From assembly GCA_027575805.1 (NCBI GenBank), contig JANBPU010000337.1, positions 1 through 15,869 on the forward strand: a stretch of 15,869 nucleotides of DNA, in the 5' to 3' direction. Source of the DNA: Mycoemilia scoparia (taxonomy: Eukaryota; Kickxellomycota; Kickxellomycetes; Kickxellales; Kickxellaceae). A program made the translations under genes and the position numbers. The notes below the pieces were generated by a model. It was not told where the DNA came from. It did not search any database and was given only the letters and a program-made list of their open reading frames with translations. Positions 8,979 to 15,869 of this stretch are shown piece after piece; positions within the stretch are counted from its first letter, which is position 1, and every line of letters starts with the position of its first letter.

Positions 8979-9878
8979 CTATTGTCCTTCTTCTTGATCA
9001 TCAGGGATGGGATCAAGAGAAAAAAGCTTTGGCTCATCACCAGATTTCTTTTCTAATATTTTCACATCATGGATTTCAATGGTAAATCCCAGGCCTATAT
9101 CCTCTCTCTCCGTTGTGATCTTCACCACATCTGTACTTTTGATGCTTGCTAGTTTGTTGTAGCGGCCAACAACAGAATCGATGTCCATAATTACTCCATC
9201 CAAGGAAATGGTGGTAGTAAGCTGGGTAGGGATTTTAAACTTGGTTGTTGCAGAGTCCAAACGACCATTTAGAGATTTGAGGAGATATAAAACTGTGTTA
9301 TTAAAGTCATCACTCATAGTTTCAGGTTTGGTATGAGTAGAAGACTCATCTGAATTCAAATCAGGTAGGCGCTGTACCTTGACAAGGGGAAGATTTTCAT
9401 TGCAACCCGACTGACCACAGATAATAAGTTCAGCACAAGAGTTCATGCACACCAATGCTGATGCCATTTCATAAGGCTCTTCATCATTGCTGATAATTGT
9501 TTGTTCAATGTTCTTAACATGCTTAAATGCTTTACTCAGAAAGTAAAGAACCAGATTTTTCAAGGTAATTTTGTGCCCATAGTGTTCAAGATTTTTTTCG
9601 TCTGCTTCAACTTTGATGATTTGTGCATAAAATAAGGCCATTTCTAGAACATTCTGTAGTTTATGACTCTCAAATCCTGCATAGTTCTTGAGCTTATCCC
9701 TAAAGATTTTAGACAAACCAGGCAAATCAGGCAAATCAGACAAATTAGGCGAATTGCCTTCAATTTCCTCTGTTTTTTTCTTTGACAGCGCTATCTGTGG
9801 TGTACCACCACTGCCCTGATCAACTTTTCTGCGAAAGGGTCGCAAACGGTTGATGATTTGAGAAGCTCTTCGTTGCAT
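8979..9878 (-). CDS. Unrecognised 299-residue protein
   Basis: This is a single open frame with no intron. I do not recognise the family. The N terminus is strongly basic (residues 2-18, RRASQIINRLRPFRRK), compatible with a nuclear or mitochondrial signal. Residues about 43-57 are a short NLSDLPDLPGLS repeat encoded by tandem 9-base units. A mixed helical region with Cys residues (about 60-160: CMNSCAELIICGQSGC at 144-159) follows. Then comes a polar linker (about 172-192), a beta-rich C-terminal part (about 210-278) and an acidic tail (DDQEEGQ). No signal peptide or clear membrane span is seen. The frame extends upstream to 10082, but the TATATAAA at 9952-9945 lies 67-74 bases before the ATG at 9878, so that ATG is chosen. 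The 64-bp duplication at 8790-8913 supplies two AATAAA signals downstream. Confidence 0.82.
   Translation of the reverse strand: MQRRASQIINRLRPFRRKVDQGSGGTPQIALSKKKTEEIEGNSPNLSDLPDLPGLSKIFRDKLKNYAGFESHKLQNVLEMALFYAQIIKVEADEKNLEHYGHKITLKNLVLYFLSKAFKHVKNIEQTIISNDEEPYEMASALVCMNSCAELIICGQSGCNENLPLVKVQRLPDLNSDESSTHTKPETMSDDFNNTVLYLLKSLNGRLDSATTKFKIPTQLTTTISLDGVIMDIDSVVGRYNKLASIKSTDVVKITTEREDIGLGFTIEIHDVKILEKKSGDEPKLFSLDPIPDDQEEGQ
9711..9755. repeat. Five tandem 9-base units inside the 299-residue gene
   Basis: Units of the type AGGCAAATC recur five times (9711, 9720, 9729, 9738, 9747). On the gene strand they encode a three-residue periodic DLP/DLS stretch. The nine-base period keeps the frame, so unit number could vary without breaking the protein. 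Confidence 0.85.
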
Positions 9879-9944
9879 TGAAAGAATGAAATGGAAATGG
9901 AAGGATGTCGAGGAAGAATCTGGGATGGGTTGGAATGCTTGGGG

Positions 9945-9952
9945 TTTATATA
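9945..9952 (-). promoter_or_regulatory. TATA box of the 299-residue gene
   Basis: A perfect TATATAAA on the - strand lies 67-74 bases upstream of the ATG at 9878. Transcription would start around 9910-9925, leaving a leader of roughly 30-50 nt. This decides the start codon, because the frame is open upstream of it. Confidence 0.65.
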
Positions 9953-10108
9953 CATTTTCAGTATACTGCAAAATAGAGAAGAAAGCTTCCTCCAAAATTG
10001 ATTGGTAGGTAATGATATCAACTATACACAAATGGTATAAAATGCAAGAATTCATACATAACCACATCATGACTTCTACCAAAATTTAAAAATTTAGAGT
10101 TGCTTTGA

Positions 10109-10343
10109 TGCAAATCAATAATCATGCTCTTTTGGATGATTTTTAGAAAATATTAAAATAATTTTGTGATGTTTTTGATTGGGCATGCATGTGTTCTGCT
10201 GGTATACTAAGAAAAAATGAGTGTGTTGAATAGCCTGGTGAGGCTTTAGTGTTTTGTTTAATGTTGCAAATCAATAACCATGTTCTTTTGGTTGATTTTC
10301 AGAAAATATTAAAATAATTTTTATGATGCTTTTGATTGGGCAT
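10109..10343. repeat. Direct repeat, two 78/79-bp copies with a 156-bp period
   Basis: Copies at 10109-10186 and 10265-10343 both start TGCAAATCAATAA and end TTTTGATTGGGCAT, with about seven differences (about 91% identity by eye). A 78-base unrelated segment separates them. The second copy ends exactly where the inverted-repeat element at 10341 begins. Confidence 0.88.
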
Positions 10344-10598
10344 ATGGGATATTATCTTTGAAGGGTTGGTCGCTTATTTGGCTAGTTCTCCTTCAAAAGG
10401 AAACAGACGAGCGTGCTCATATATTCCCTGTAGATCAATTCATAGGCCATATATTTTAGCTGGAGCCTGGCAAATTATTGGCTATTATCCAGGGTATCCT
10501 TCTTGTACACCTTCAAAGGAGATTCTGTCATTTGGCTCTGATTGCGCCTATAATCAGTGGTCACCAAAATTTACCCTTCAAAAATTATTGCCTATATG
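10341..10598. mobile_element. MITE-like inverted-repeat element, copy 3 (258 bp, nested structure)
   Basis: The 25-bp ends match inversely at 20 of 25 positions: left 10341-10365 begins CATATGGG and ends TTTGAAGGG; right 10574-10598 is its complement with CTATATG at the edge. The right arm (GATTGCGCCTATAATCA, then CCCTTCAAAAATTATT) matches the right arm of the 8371-8568 element. The middle (about 10374-10531) has its own inner inverted repeat (GTTCTCCTTCAAAAGGA versus TCCTTTGAAGG-type) and aligns with the 7216-7392 element. No coding capacity is present. Confidence 0.65.
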
Positions 10599-10833
10599 AT
10601 ATCTTGGATTAGTATTAGAATTCATACTTGGAGCGCCATTTCTCATGAAATGGCCAATTTGTCACATTATACATATTTTGGTACTCATTAAAGTAATAAT
10701 ATGATAGTGAATTATTGTGAAAACTGGGAAGTGCAACAGTCCAAGCTCACATTCATTAAACACTATTAAAATATATTATAAGAAATAAAGGCATATTAAA
10801 AGACAACTTCATAGAATGATATTGTCATTATTA

Positions 10834-12147
10834 TTATTGTGATATTTCTTGTTGTTTGGTTAGGTTTGGTTTGTTGAACGATGGTGCTTTCAATCCCTGT
10901 TTGAGCTGTTTCTTCAAACTACTCTTTACCAATTGAAGAGTCTCCTTGGACAAATTGGGATTTTTTTCTAAAATTTCCTCAATTATACCATTCAGTAACT
11001 TTTTGAGCTTATCTTTTTCACCACCACCACCACCGCCAAACGGCATAGTCTCCTGATATTGTAATAATCTGATCTCTCTCAACAGCGTCGCATTAGTTTC
11101 ACACAAATCTTCGATCAAATCGCTGGTGGACATATCCTTAAAAGAATCAGTGTATAGCTGAGTTTCATGATATTCTTGAGAGGTATCTCCAGATTTTGCA
11201 ACATCATTCTGGTGCTTCAAATTTTTGATGGAATTTGAAGTTGAGATTATGGTGATCCACATATACTCGATCGCATAAAACAAAGACATTGAGATTTCTG
11301 TCAGCACGAAAAATGCTTCAAACGGAGTTCTAATGCCAAAGTGGTTTCCAATTGGTATTAGCCATCTACCAAGAAGACCATTGAGGAGGTTCATGTCGTT
11401 TCTAATAGCCACCTGGGCTTCGGTAATCATCAGTAATAATAGGGCATAAAATCTTTGTGTCATAAATCCGTTTCTGTTACTATTGCCATTGCCGTTATTG
11501 TTAGAGCCGGTGAGTAGTCTAAGTAACAATATCACGCCAACATGCACCGAATGTTTAATCACAATATCCTTGACAAAGAATTGACTATATTCCAATCTGG
11601 TCCGACATTCTGGGCATTTGACAAAAAAGTCTGGTCCAAACCTGTCATAAGCAAAACGCTTGGTAGGATCTTTGAGTGTCGAATACGCATGCTGGATCAG
11701 CAGATAATGGCTATGGTCTCCACCACCACCCCCAATTTTATCTGGATGGTAGATTTTCATCAACCTTTTGGCTGACTGTCGAATTTGTTTTTCCAACTTT
11801 TGCTCTTCACTGCTGTTGATGTTACTATTTCCAGCCGAGACCGTAGAGAATTGGAAGATGCCTTTTGAATATGTTGGGGAATATTGATATGGATTTGGTA
11901 TTTCCAGAATACTATAGTAATTTGGTGGGAGATTGTGAATTGCAGAGTAAATGCAGTATGCACTGTAGGATAAGGCCAAAACTATGACTATCCATCTTCG
12001 GTGTTTGTAGTATGTGGGAGAGGGCGGTTTTGGAAATTGGCTGGATGGTTTGTTGCGATAGTAAATTGAATAGAGACTTTGTTGGGCTATTTGTGTAACT
12101 AGGTTGGGAAGGATCTGGTATCCCAGTACCGTAAGAATATTGTACAT
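10834..12147 (-). CDS. J-domain (DnaJ-like) membrane protein
   Basis: The protein has 437 residues and no intron. A J domain stimulates the ATPase of an Hsp70 partner. The N terminus (YNILTVLGYQILPNLVTQ...) is followed by a membrane span at about 50-70. The J domain (about 76-170) has helix I (NYYSILEIP), an unusual insertion of about 35 residues, helix II with the catalytic HPD at 134-136, five consecutive Gly, then helix III ending AYDRFGPD. A CPEC motif follows at about 178-181. Three hydrophobic segments (about 202-212, 233-248, 278-303) suggest a polytopic protein, probably in the ER or another endomembrane. The C-terminal third is helical and charged, probably coiled coil, with another Gly tract near 371. 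The frame begins at a TTG at 12180; the ATG at 12147 puts the start directly before the hydrophobic segment, as I recall for fungal membrane J proteins. J-domain identity is firm; membrane location is inferred. Confidence 0.87.
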   Translation of the reverse strand: MYNILTVLGYQILPNLVTQIAQQSLYSIYYRNKPSSQFPKPPSPTYYKHRRWIVIVLALSYSAYCIYSAIHNLPPNYYSILEIPNPYQYSPTYSKGIFQFSTVSAGNSNINSSEEQKLEKQIRQSAKRLMKIYHPDKIGGGGGDHSHYLLIQHAYSTLKDPTKRFAYDRFGPDFFVKCPECRTRLEYSQFFVKDIVIKHSVHVGVILLLRLLTGSNNNGNGNSNRNGFMTQRFYALLLLMITEAQVAIRNDMNLLNGLLGRWLIPIGNHFGIRTPFEAFFVLTEISMSLFYAIEYMWITIISTSNSIKNLKHQNDVAKSGDTSQEYHETQLYTDSFKDMSTSDLIEDLCETNATLLREIRLLQYQETMPFGGGGGGEKDKLKKLLNGIIEEILEKNPNLSKETLQLVKSSLKKQLKQGLKAPSFNKPNLTKQQEISQ

Positions 12148-12360
12148 TGTGGGAATTATTGAGGAATGCAACAGGGACAAATGAAATAAAGTGTAATGGA
12201 GGATAATTATATGTAATGTCCGTTATGGTGGACTTAATAGAACATGGAGTATAATGTAAATAAACGTGTGTTGGTTGATTGACTATGGAAAAAAATAAAT
12301 GAGAGATATGATTAAGAGTGACGATCTTATCGAGATTGGATCAATTTAAGTTCAGACCAT

Positions 12361-12389
12361 CTTGGCTTGGCTTGGCTTGGCTTGGCTTG
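12361..12389. repeat. (CTTGG)n pentanucleotide array
   Basis: Five perfect CTTGG units and a partial sixth, CCAAG on the gene strand, lie about 215 bases upstream of the J-domain ATG. The array is a candidate variable tract or transcription factor cluster, without proof of either. Confidence 0.93.
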
Positions 12390-12697
12390 ACTGTTTATTT
12401 CTTTGGATACCAACAAGCTCTCTATCACTTCATCAAGTTCTTGCATCAAATCCATTGGCTGTTCTGGGTATTATGATGTGTTTAAGTAATAAACTTTACC
12501 AGACACCTTTTTTGCCCGCCTGGCTTTCTGCTTACGACATCATATTCATGCTAAATCGTTATTTTCATAGTTTATTGAAAAACAAAAGTGCGTTAATGAG
12601 TCTTTTGGTTGCGGAAAAATTAAAGACAAAATAAATGTGTGGATGAATACTATTACCACTACAGACAAATAACAAAGATATGCTTTTATACATGCAC

Positions 12698-12715
12698 ATA
12701 TATATATATATATAT
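12698..12715. repeat. (TA)n microsatellite
   Basis: A run of about nine TA units lies in the spacer between the serine-rich gene and the J-domain gene. Confidence 0.9.
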
Positions 12716-12868
12716 GCCTGTGAGCATCTTGCATGGACGTATAAGCGGTGGGTTGAATGAAGTTAACTATTTAGCAAGCTCTAGTAGACTGACTAGTGAA
12801 CAGATAGAGAAGAGGCACATGCAAGCGTAGCATAATCCTACGCATCCTCCCCAACCTTCATGTTACAG

Positions 12869-14005
12869 CTACTTGATTTCATGAAACAGACGGGATTTTT
12901 GCGGCCGAAAACCCAGGATTTCATTTCTCTCAACCAACACCGAGTCAAACTCAGCCCGATGAGGATTAAGTTTGGATAGCCGATTCTTTAGCGGACACAC
13001 AATCTTGCCACGCTTCATCATCAATTGCTCGGCAGCAAGAGGCCGCAAAGACGTGCCACAAAATCTGGGTGGAACGACCCCGTGTGGTGTTGAGCTACGA
13101 ATTTCGATGGTTGATCTGGACTTTTCAATGGGATCCAATGGCCAGCACAAGTCAAACATGTCTTCCAAGAGTTCTTCGACGACACCATCATAACCCTTGC
13201 TGCTGCTGATAGTAAGCGTTTTACTATTACTGTTGCCGCTGCTACCACTATTGCTATATCCGCTGCAGCTGGAACTGACCATTGTTTCCCCAGAAATGTC
13301 GCTTAGCGAGTCAGAGTTTGCCATTTCTGATTCCAAAGTGTTTGCATATACCCCTACGCTGATTTGATCGACCAATCCCAGGCGAGCACGATTTTCAAGA
13401 ATATCATGCATTTCTTGTATGGTGATTGAATTAAGTTGTTTACCAAGCTTCCTACGGGCCAGTGTTAATGTATTGCGTGCTCTGGCTTTGGGATCCGATG
13501 AAGATGAAGCGGAAATGCCACCAATACTCTTTTTATTGGATTTGGTGGTGGTGGTGGGGAAAGGAGAGATTGCGGCAACAGTGGGGCGTGGGCATTGTCT
13601 GGATTTTGATTTGGAGTTTATCTTGGCAAATGTCACGGAAATGGAATTGCCATGTTTGGATGGAACTAATATTTTCATGGTATTTGTTGGTCGTTGATGT
13701 TGTTGAGTTTGTTGTTTTCTAGGCTGTTGTGATTGTGACGATGACTTTAGCTGCAATAGAAATTTGCCCGTCATTTGCTTAATTTGTTTCATCATTGATG
13801 TTGTGTGTGACGTGGAGCTGGAGGAGGATGTATGTGACGAAGAATTGTATTTACCCGAAGAAGAAGATGAAGATGAAGAAGAGGTGGGCTTAGATTGGGA
13901 AGATGCTGCCATTACTTTAGTAAGCCCAACAGTAGGGGAGCGAGACTTGGTGTTGATAACAGGTGGTCTGATATGGATCATGGTCGTTGGCAAGTTATGT
14001 GGCAT
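12869..14005 (-). CDS. Unrecognised serine-rich basic protein (378 residues)
   Basis: This is a single open frame starting with ATG at 14005 and ending at TAG. I do not recognise a family. Residues about 33-72 are nearly pure Ser/Thr and 90-106 are Gln-rich, so the N-terminal half is probably disordered. Basic clusters (RKQQ, KSKSRQ, KSNKK, KARARN, ARRKLGK) recur between 95 and 190. A short helical, more ordered segment (about 172-228) is followed by a second Ser/Asn/Gly tract (232-270) and an acidic helix (VVEELLEDMFDL, 275-286). The C terminus (about 298-378: RSSTPHGVVPPRFCGTSLRP, then LKNRLSKLNPHRAEFDSVLV) has the look of a conserved domain or docking region. There is no signal peptide or membrane span. 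A nuclear regulatory role is possible but unproven. A divergent TATA pair lies about 300 bases upstream, implying a long leader or a 5' UTR intron. Confidence 0.8.
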   Translation of the reverse strand: MPHNLPTTMIHIRPPVINTKSRSPTVGLTKVMAASSQSKPTSSSSSSSSSGKYNSSSHTSSSSSTSHTTSMMKQIKQMTGKFLLQLKSSSQSQQPRKQQTQQHQRPTNTMKILVPSKHGNSISVTFAKINSKSKSRQCPRPTVAAISPFPTTTTKSNKKSIGGISASSSSDPKARARNTLTLARRKLGKQLNSITIQEMHDILENRARLGLVDQISVGVYANTLESEMANSDSLSDISGETMVSSSCSGYSNSGSSGNSNSKTLTISSSKGYDGVVEELLEDMFDLCWPLDPIEKSRSTIEIRSSTPHGVVPPRFCGTSLRPLAAEQLMMKRGKIVCPLKNRLSKLNPHRAEFDSVLVERNEILGFRPQKSRLFHEIK

Positions 14006-14307
14006 CGAATATGGATAGTGTGTAGCTAAATGTTATGTCGTAGAAAAACCAAATATAGATGTTGATTTCAAGGTTGATGAAAACTGAGAAAGGAGAGATA
14101 AATGGAAAAGAGAGATATCTGAGGTAACGAAGGTAGCTAGCTGATGTTTAGAACAGAAATTCTTAAGGCCGTTGACTGAAATGAAAGGAAATAACACACG
14201 CAGATGTACTTGCAAGCTTTAAAAATAAGTCTTTGGGGAGGGATTCGATATCACGAGGTTGGCTCAAAGTTGTAGAACAAAACAATTTATGGTGGGACGG
14301 TATGAGT

Positions 14308-14314
14308 ATTTATA
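14308..14314 (-). promoter_or_regulatory. Candidate TATA element of the serine-rich gene
   Basis: The - strand reads TATAAAT, about 300 bases upstream of the ATG at 14005. It lies 22 bases from an opposite-facing TATATAAA at 14337. Confidence 0.4.
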
Positions 14315-14336
14315 CATTTTAGAGCTCGGCCAAGAA

Positions 14337-14344
14337 TATATAAA
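14337..14344 (+). promoter_or_regulatory. TATA box facing the + strand
   Basis: A perfect TATATAAA on the + strand is followed by a pyrimidine-rich block (TTTCTTTTCTTTCATT), a common layout around fungal transcription starts. It points to the open blocks at 14433-15299. Confidence 0.45.
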
Positions 14345-14432
14345 CCTGCTTTCTTTTCTTTCATTATCAGGCTTTAATTTCTCCGTCCATATTCAAAGTA
14401 GAATTATTAGCTATGACAGTCAGTGTGTGTGA

Positions 14433-15299
14433 TGTGTCACACTGTCAACGCATCAACCCCACGCCCAAAAACACATACACTCATTAAACGAGAATGGGAA
14501 GTGCGTTGAGCAGCTCTCCTCATTAACCTTGACTCAGGAGTGCCTGGCAATCCCTCGGTCCCGACAGCTCAGCCATTGGTTGATCCATGCTGATTCGACC
14601 TCAACTCCACCATGCCTTTGTAAGCATCGGCGTGAGTGGCTCCACATAAACATTGACCAAGGAGGCTTTTACTACTTTCATATGATAACAGTGGATACAC
14701 ACGCCTTTATTTCGGTGTTTTCAAATTTATTGGGAAAAGCAAGGCTACTTTAATATAGCATCTAGTAAATATACAACTATGTACATGTTGGACTGAAAGG
14801 TAAAGGTTAAAGGGTCTGATAATGCCATTCGCCATGCTGAACCATATTAACACAAGTGGCCCAGCTTAACAAACTCAAAGCTCTTTGTATCTTGTCACCC
14901 GATGTTATTAAAAGCAAGGTTTTTCGGGTTGCGACTGCCAAACAACCTCCGAAAGGTTCCTTAGAGAACATGATACACAAAGAAGCCAATATATATACAA
15001 TTAAAGAGGAGATCGACTGCAGTTTTAAGCATAGCCCACGTGGATATGCCTTTATCTTCAGGATCAAGCCTAGAGAGATTTCATAACAATTCCAATAATT
15101 CAAAGGTATATGAGTCAGCAGAACCATATCAGCCAGTCTACCAGCTTTTTATAGGTATTATGTATTGTGGAAAATACATGACATCATTTCGGAAAAACTA
15201 TTTGGTGACGAACTGGTGGTTGTGTGGCATGGCTTTGAAAGCTACAGCACGTTCCGTAACCATGGCTCAGTAATTGGAATTTCTCTGTGTCAACTTTAA
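14433..15299 (+). other. Possible unrecognised spliced gene (or coding relic) on the + strand
   Basis: One reading frame is open in three blocks: 14433-14750 (106 codons), 14841-15083 (81 codons) and 15114-15296 (61 codons). In-frame stops occur only in the gaps 14751-14840 and 15084-15113 before the final TAA at 15297-15299. Each block is longer than expected for chance in sequence of this composition. The blocks contain varied, protein-like residues (for example WLHINIDQGGFYYF, KGSLENMIHKEANIYTIKEE and IHDIISEKLFGDELVVVWHG). GT-AG pairs exist that would remove the gaps in frame, for example 14715-14864 and 15040-15114, but the second donor is weak. The first block has no good early ATG: the ATG at 14413 is in another frame and would need a splice. 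The TATA at 14337 supports transcription in this direction. A 106-codon ATG frame on the opposite strand (15127-14807) competes. No family was recognised, so this could be a pseudogene. Confidence 0.33.
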
Positions 15300-15869
15300 A
15301 TTAATTTGAAGTTTGGGAGCCATGGATAGATCAAAGGCATGAACAAATGGATATTGCATGATTTCTTAATGCCATTGTGATTCAGCAATTAACAAATCAC
15401 AGACAGTTCTCTCAACAAACTTTTGATGGTTTGGTCTTTTATTAGGAAGGCACTATCTCGCACGCTTGGATTTTGCTTTCCTGTTCCAGGTAGCAATTTT
15501 AATAGCTTTGGATATTTCGGAATGAACATCGGGTATTTTATATTTGTGTGTGTGTGTATTTTAATGGCATGAAGATTTTCAGATAACAAATAAAAACATT
15601 AAAAACAAATAGACGTAATATCTAAAATCCATTGAAAATAGGGATCTTTTTAACTTATGACATGGGCTGATGTCACTTTTATTAGTTAGTTGCCAGTAGC
15701 TTTATGTTTATCCGAATGCCATTAGATTTGTGTTTAGCATCTCATTCGCGACCATGGTCGATATTTCGCCAGATCGCGTTTATATATTACTCAACAGGCA
15801 ATGCTCTTTCTTCCGTGAGTCTTCTTCCCGTCAACTACATCCTTATATTCAAACTTGCGTGTTTCTTTA
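15300..15869. other. 3' flank and candidate promoter at the window edge
   Basis: 15300-15740 is AT-rich with a TG run (about 15546-15558). A 58-codon open stretch on the + strand (about 15393-15567) runs into that TG repeat. From 15749 the sequence has a 12-bp palindrome, then TATATATTA at 15781-15789, then a pyrimidine-rich stretch to the window end. This resembles a core promoter for a + strand gene starting beyond the window. The same TATA also reads TATATAAA on the - strand (15786-15779), so direction is uncertain. Confidence 0.35.
15749..15760. repeat. 12-bp perfect palindrome upstream of a TATA element
   Basis: CGACCATGGTCG reads the same on both strands and lies about 20 bases upstream of the TATATATTA element at 15781. 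Its position fits a dimeric transcription factor site. No named factor is proposed. Confidence 0.6.

Larger units (their letters stand above)
9879..10833. other. Spacer with the upstream region of the 299-residue gene and repeats
   Basis: This holds the core promoter (TATA at 9945-9952), the dispersed direct repeat 10109-10186/10265-10343 and the inverted-repeat element 10341-10598. From 10599 to 10833 it is AT-rich 3' flank of the J-domain gene, with no canonical AATAAA on the - strand. No additional gene was recognised. Confidence 0.5.
12148..12868. other. Spacer upstream of the J-domain gene
   Basis: This holds the promoter of the J-domain gene, in which I see no strong TATATAAA. It also holds a CTTGG pentamer array (12361-12389) and a short TA run (about 12698-12715). 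It includes the 3' UTR of the serine-rich gene, whose stop is TAG at 12871-12869. The 90-codon + strand frame through the CTTGG array is a product of the repeat and is not called. Confidence 0.55.

Noticed and set aside
9879..10082. 68-residue N-terminal extension of the 299-residue protein
   Set aside because: It begins at TTG and runs through the TATATAAA at 9945-9952, which is better explained as the core promoter.
12148..12180. 11-residue N-terminal extension of the J-domain protein
   Set aside because: The first codon is TTG. The ATG at 12147 precedes the hydrophobic N terminus directly.
13419..14018. Acidic + strand frames opposite the serine-rich gene
   Set aside because: The Glu/Asp-rich runs are the complement of the Ser codon tracts. 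The - strand frame is longer and starts with ATG.
1..15869. CRISPR arrays, bacterial operons, viral or toxin genes
   Set aside because: No regularly spaced repeats, no polycistronic layout and no such protein motifs were seen. The sequence has eukaryotic introns and promoters throughout.

Overview
This window reads as nuclear DNA of a filamentous fungus, most likely an early-diverging (Mucoromycota-type) lineage. That placement is an inference from AT-rich spacers full of CA, TA, CATA and CT microsatellites, short GT-AG introns with CTAAC branch sites, TATATAAA core promoters, and secreted fungal-type exo-beta-1,3-glucanases with Kex2-type KR processing sites. No bacterial-style operon or Shine-Dalgarno pattern is present.

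Layout. A tRNA-Ser(UGA), cut at its 5' end by the window edge, lies on the + strand at 1-74. Five protein genes follow, all on the - strand: two tandem GH5 exo-1,3-glucanase paralogues (391-1882 and 4128-5978), an unrecognised 299-residue protein (8979-9878), a J-domain membrane protein (10834-12147) and a serine-rich unrecognised protein (12869-14005). The two glucanases each have one phase-1 intron that splits the same Trp codon, so the intron predates the duplication. Three gene starts were moved to internal ATGs, because the longest open frames began at TTG.

Spacers. 1883-4127 and most of 5979-7140 hold promoters and simple repeats. 7140-8600 and 10100-10600 hold several copies of one family of short inverted-repeat elements (MITE-like), including a compound of two copies sharing a palindromic end. 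Two direct duplications (8790-8913 and 10109-10343) flank the 299-residue gene; the first duplicates its AATAAA signal. 14337-15299 has a + strand TATA box followed by three long open blocks in the same frame, separated by intron-sized gaps. This may be an unrecognised spliced gene or a decayed one. The last 100 bases look like a core promoter for a gene beyond the window.

The genes do not form one pathway. The glucanase pair would act in cell-wall or extracellular beta-glucan turnover; the others are independent. I saw no clearly new system. The best leads are the possible + strand gene at 14.3-15.3 kb, the compound inverted-repeat element, and the unusual splice acceptors of the glucanase pair.
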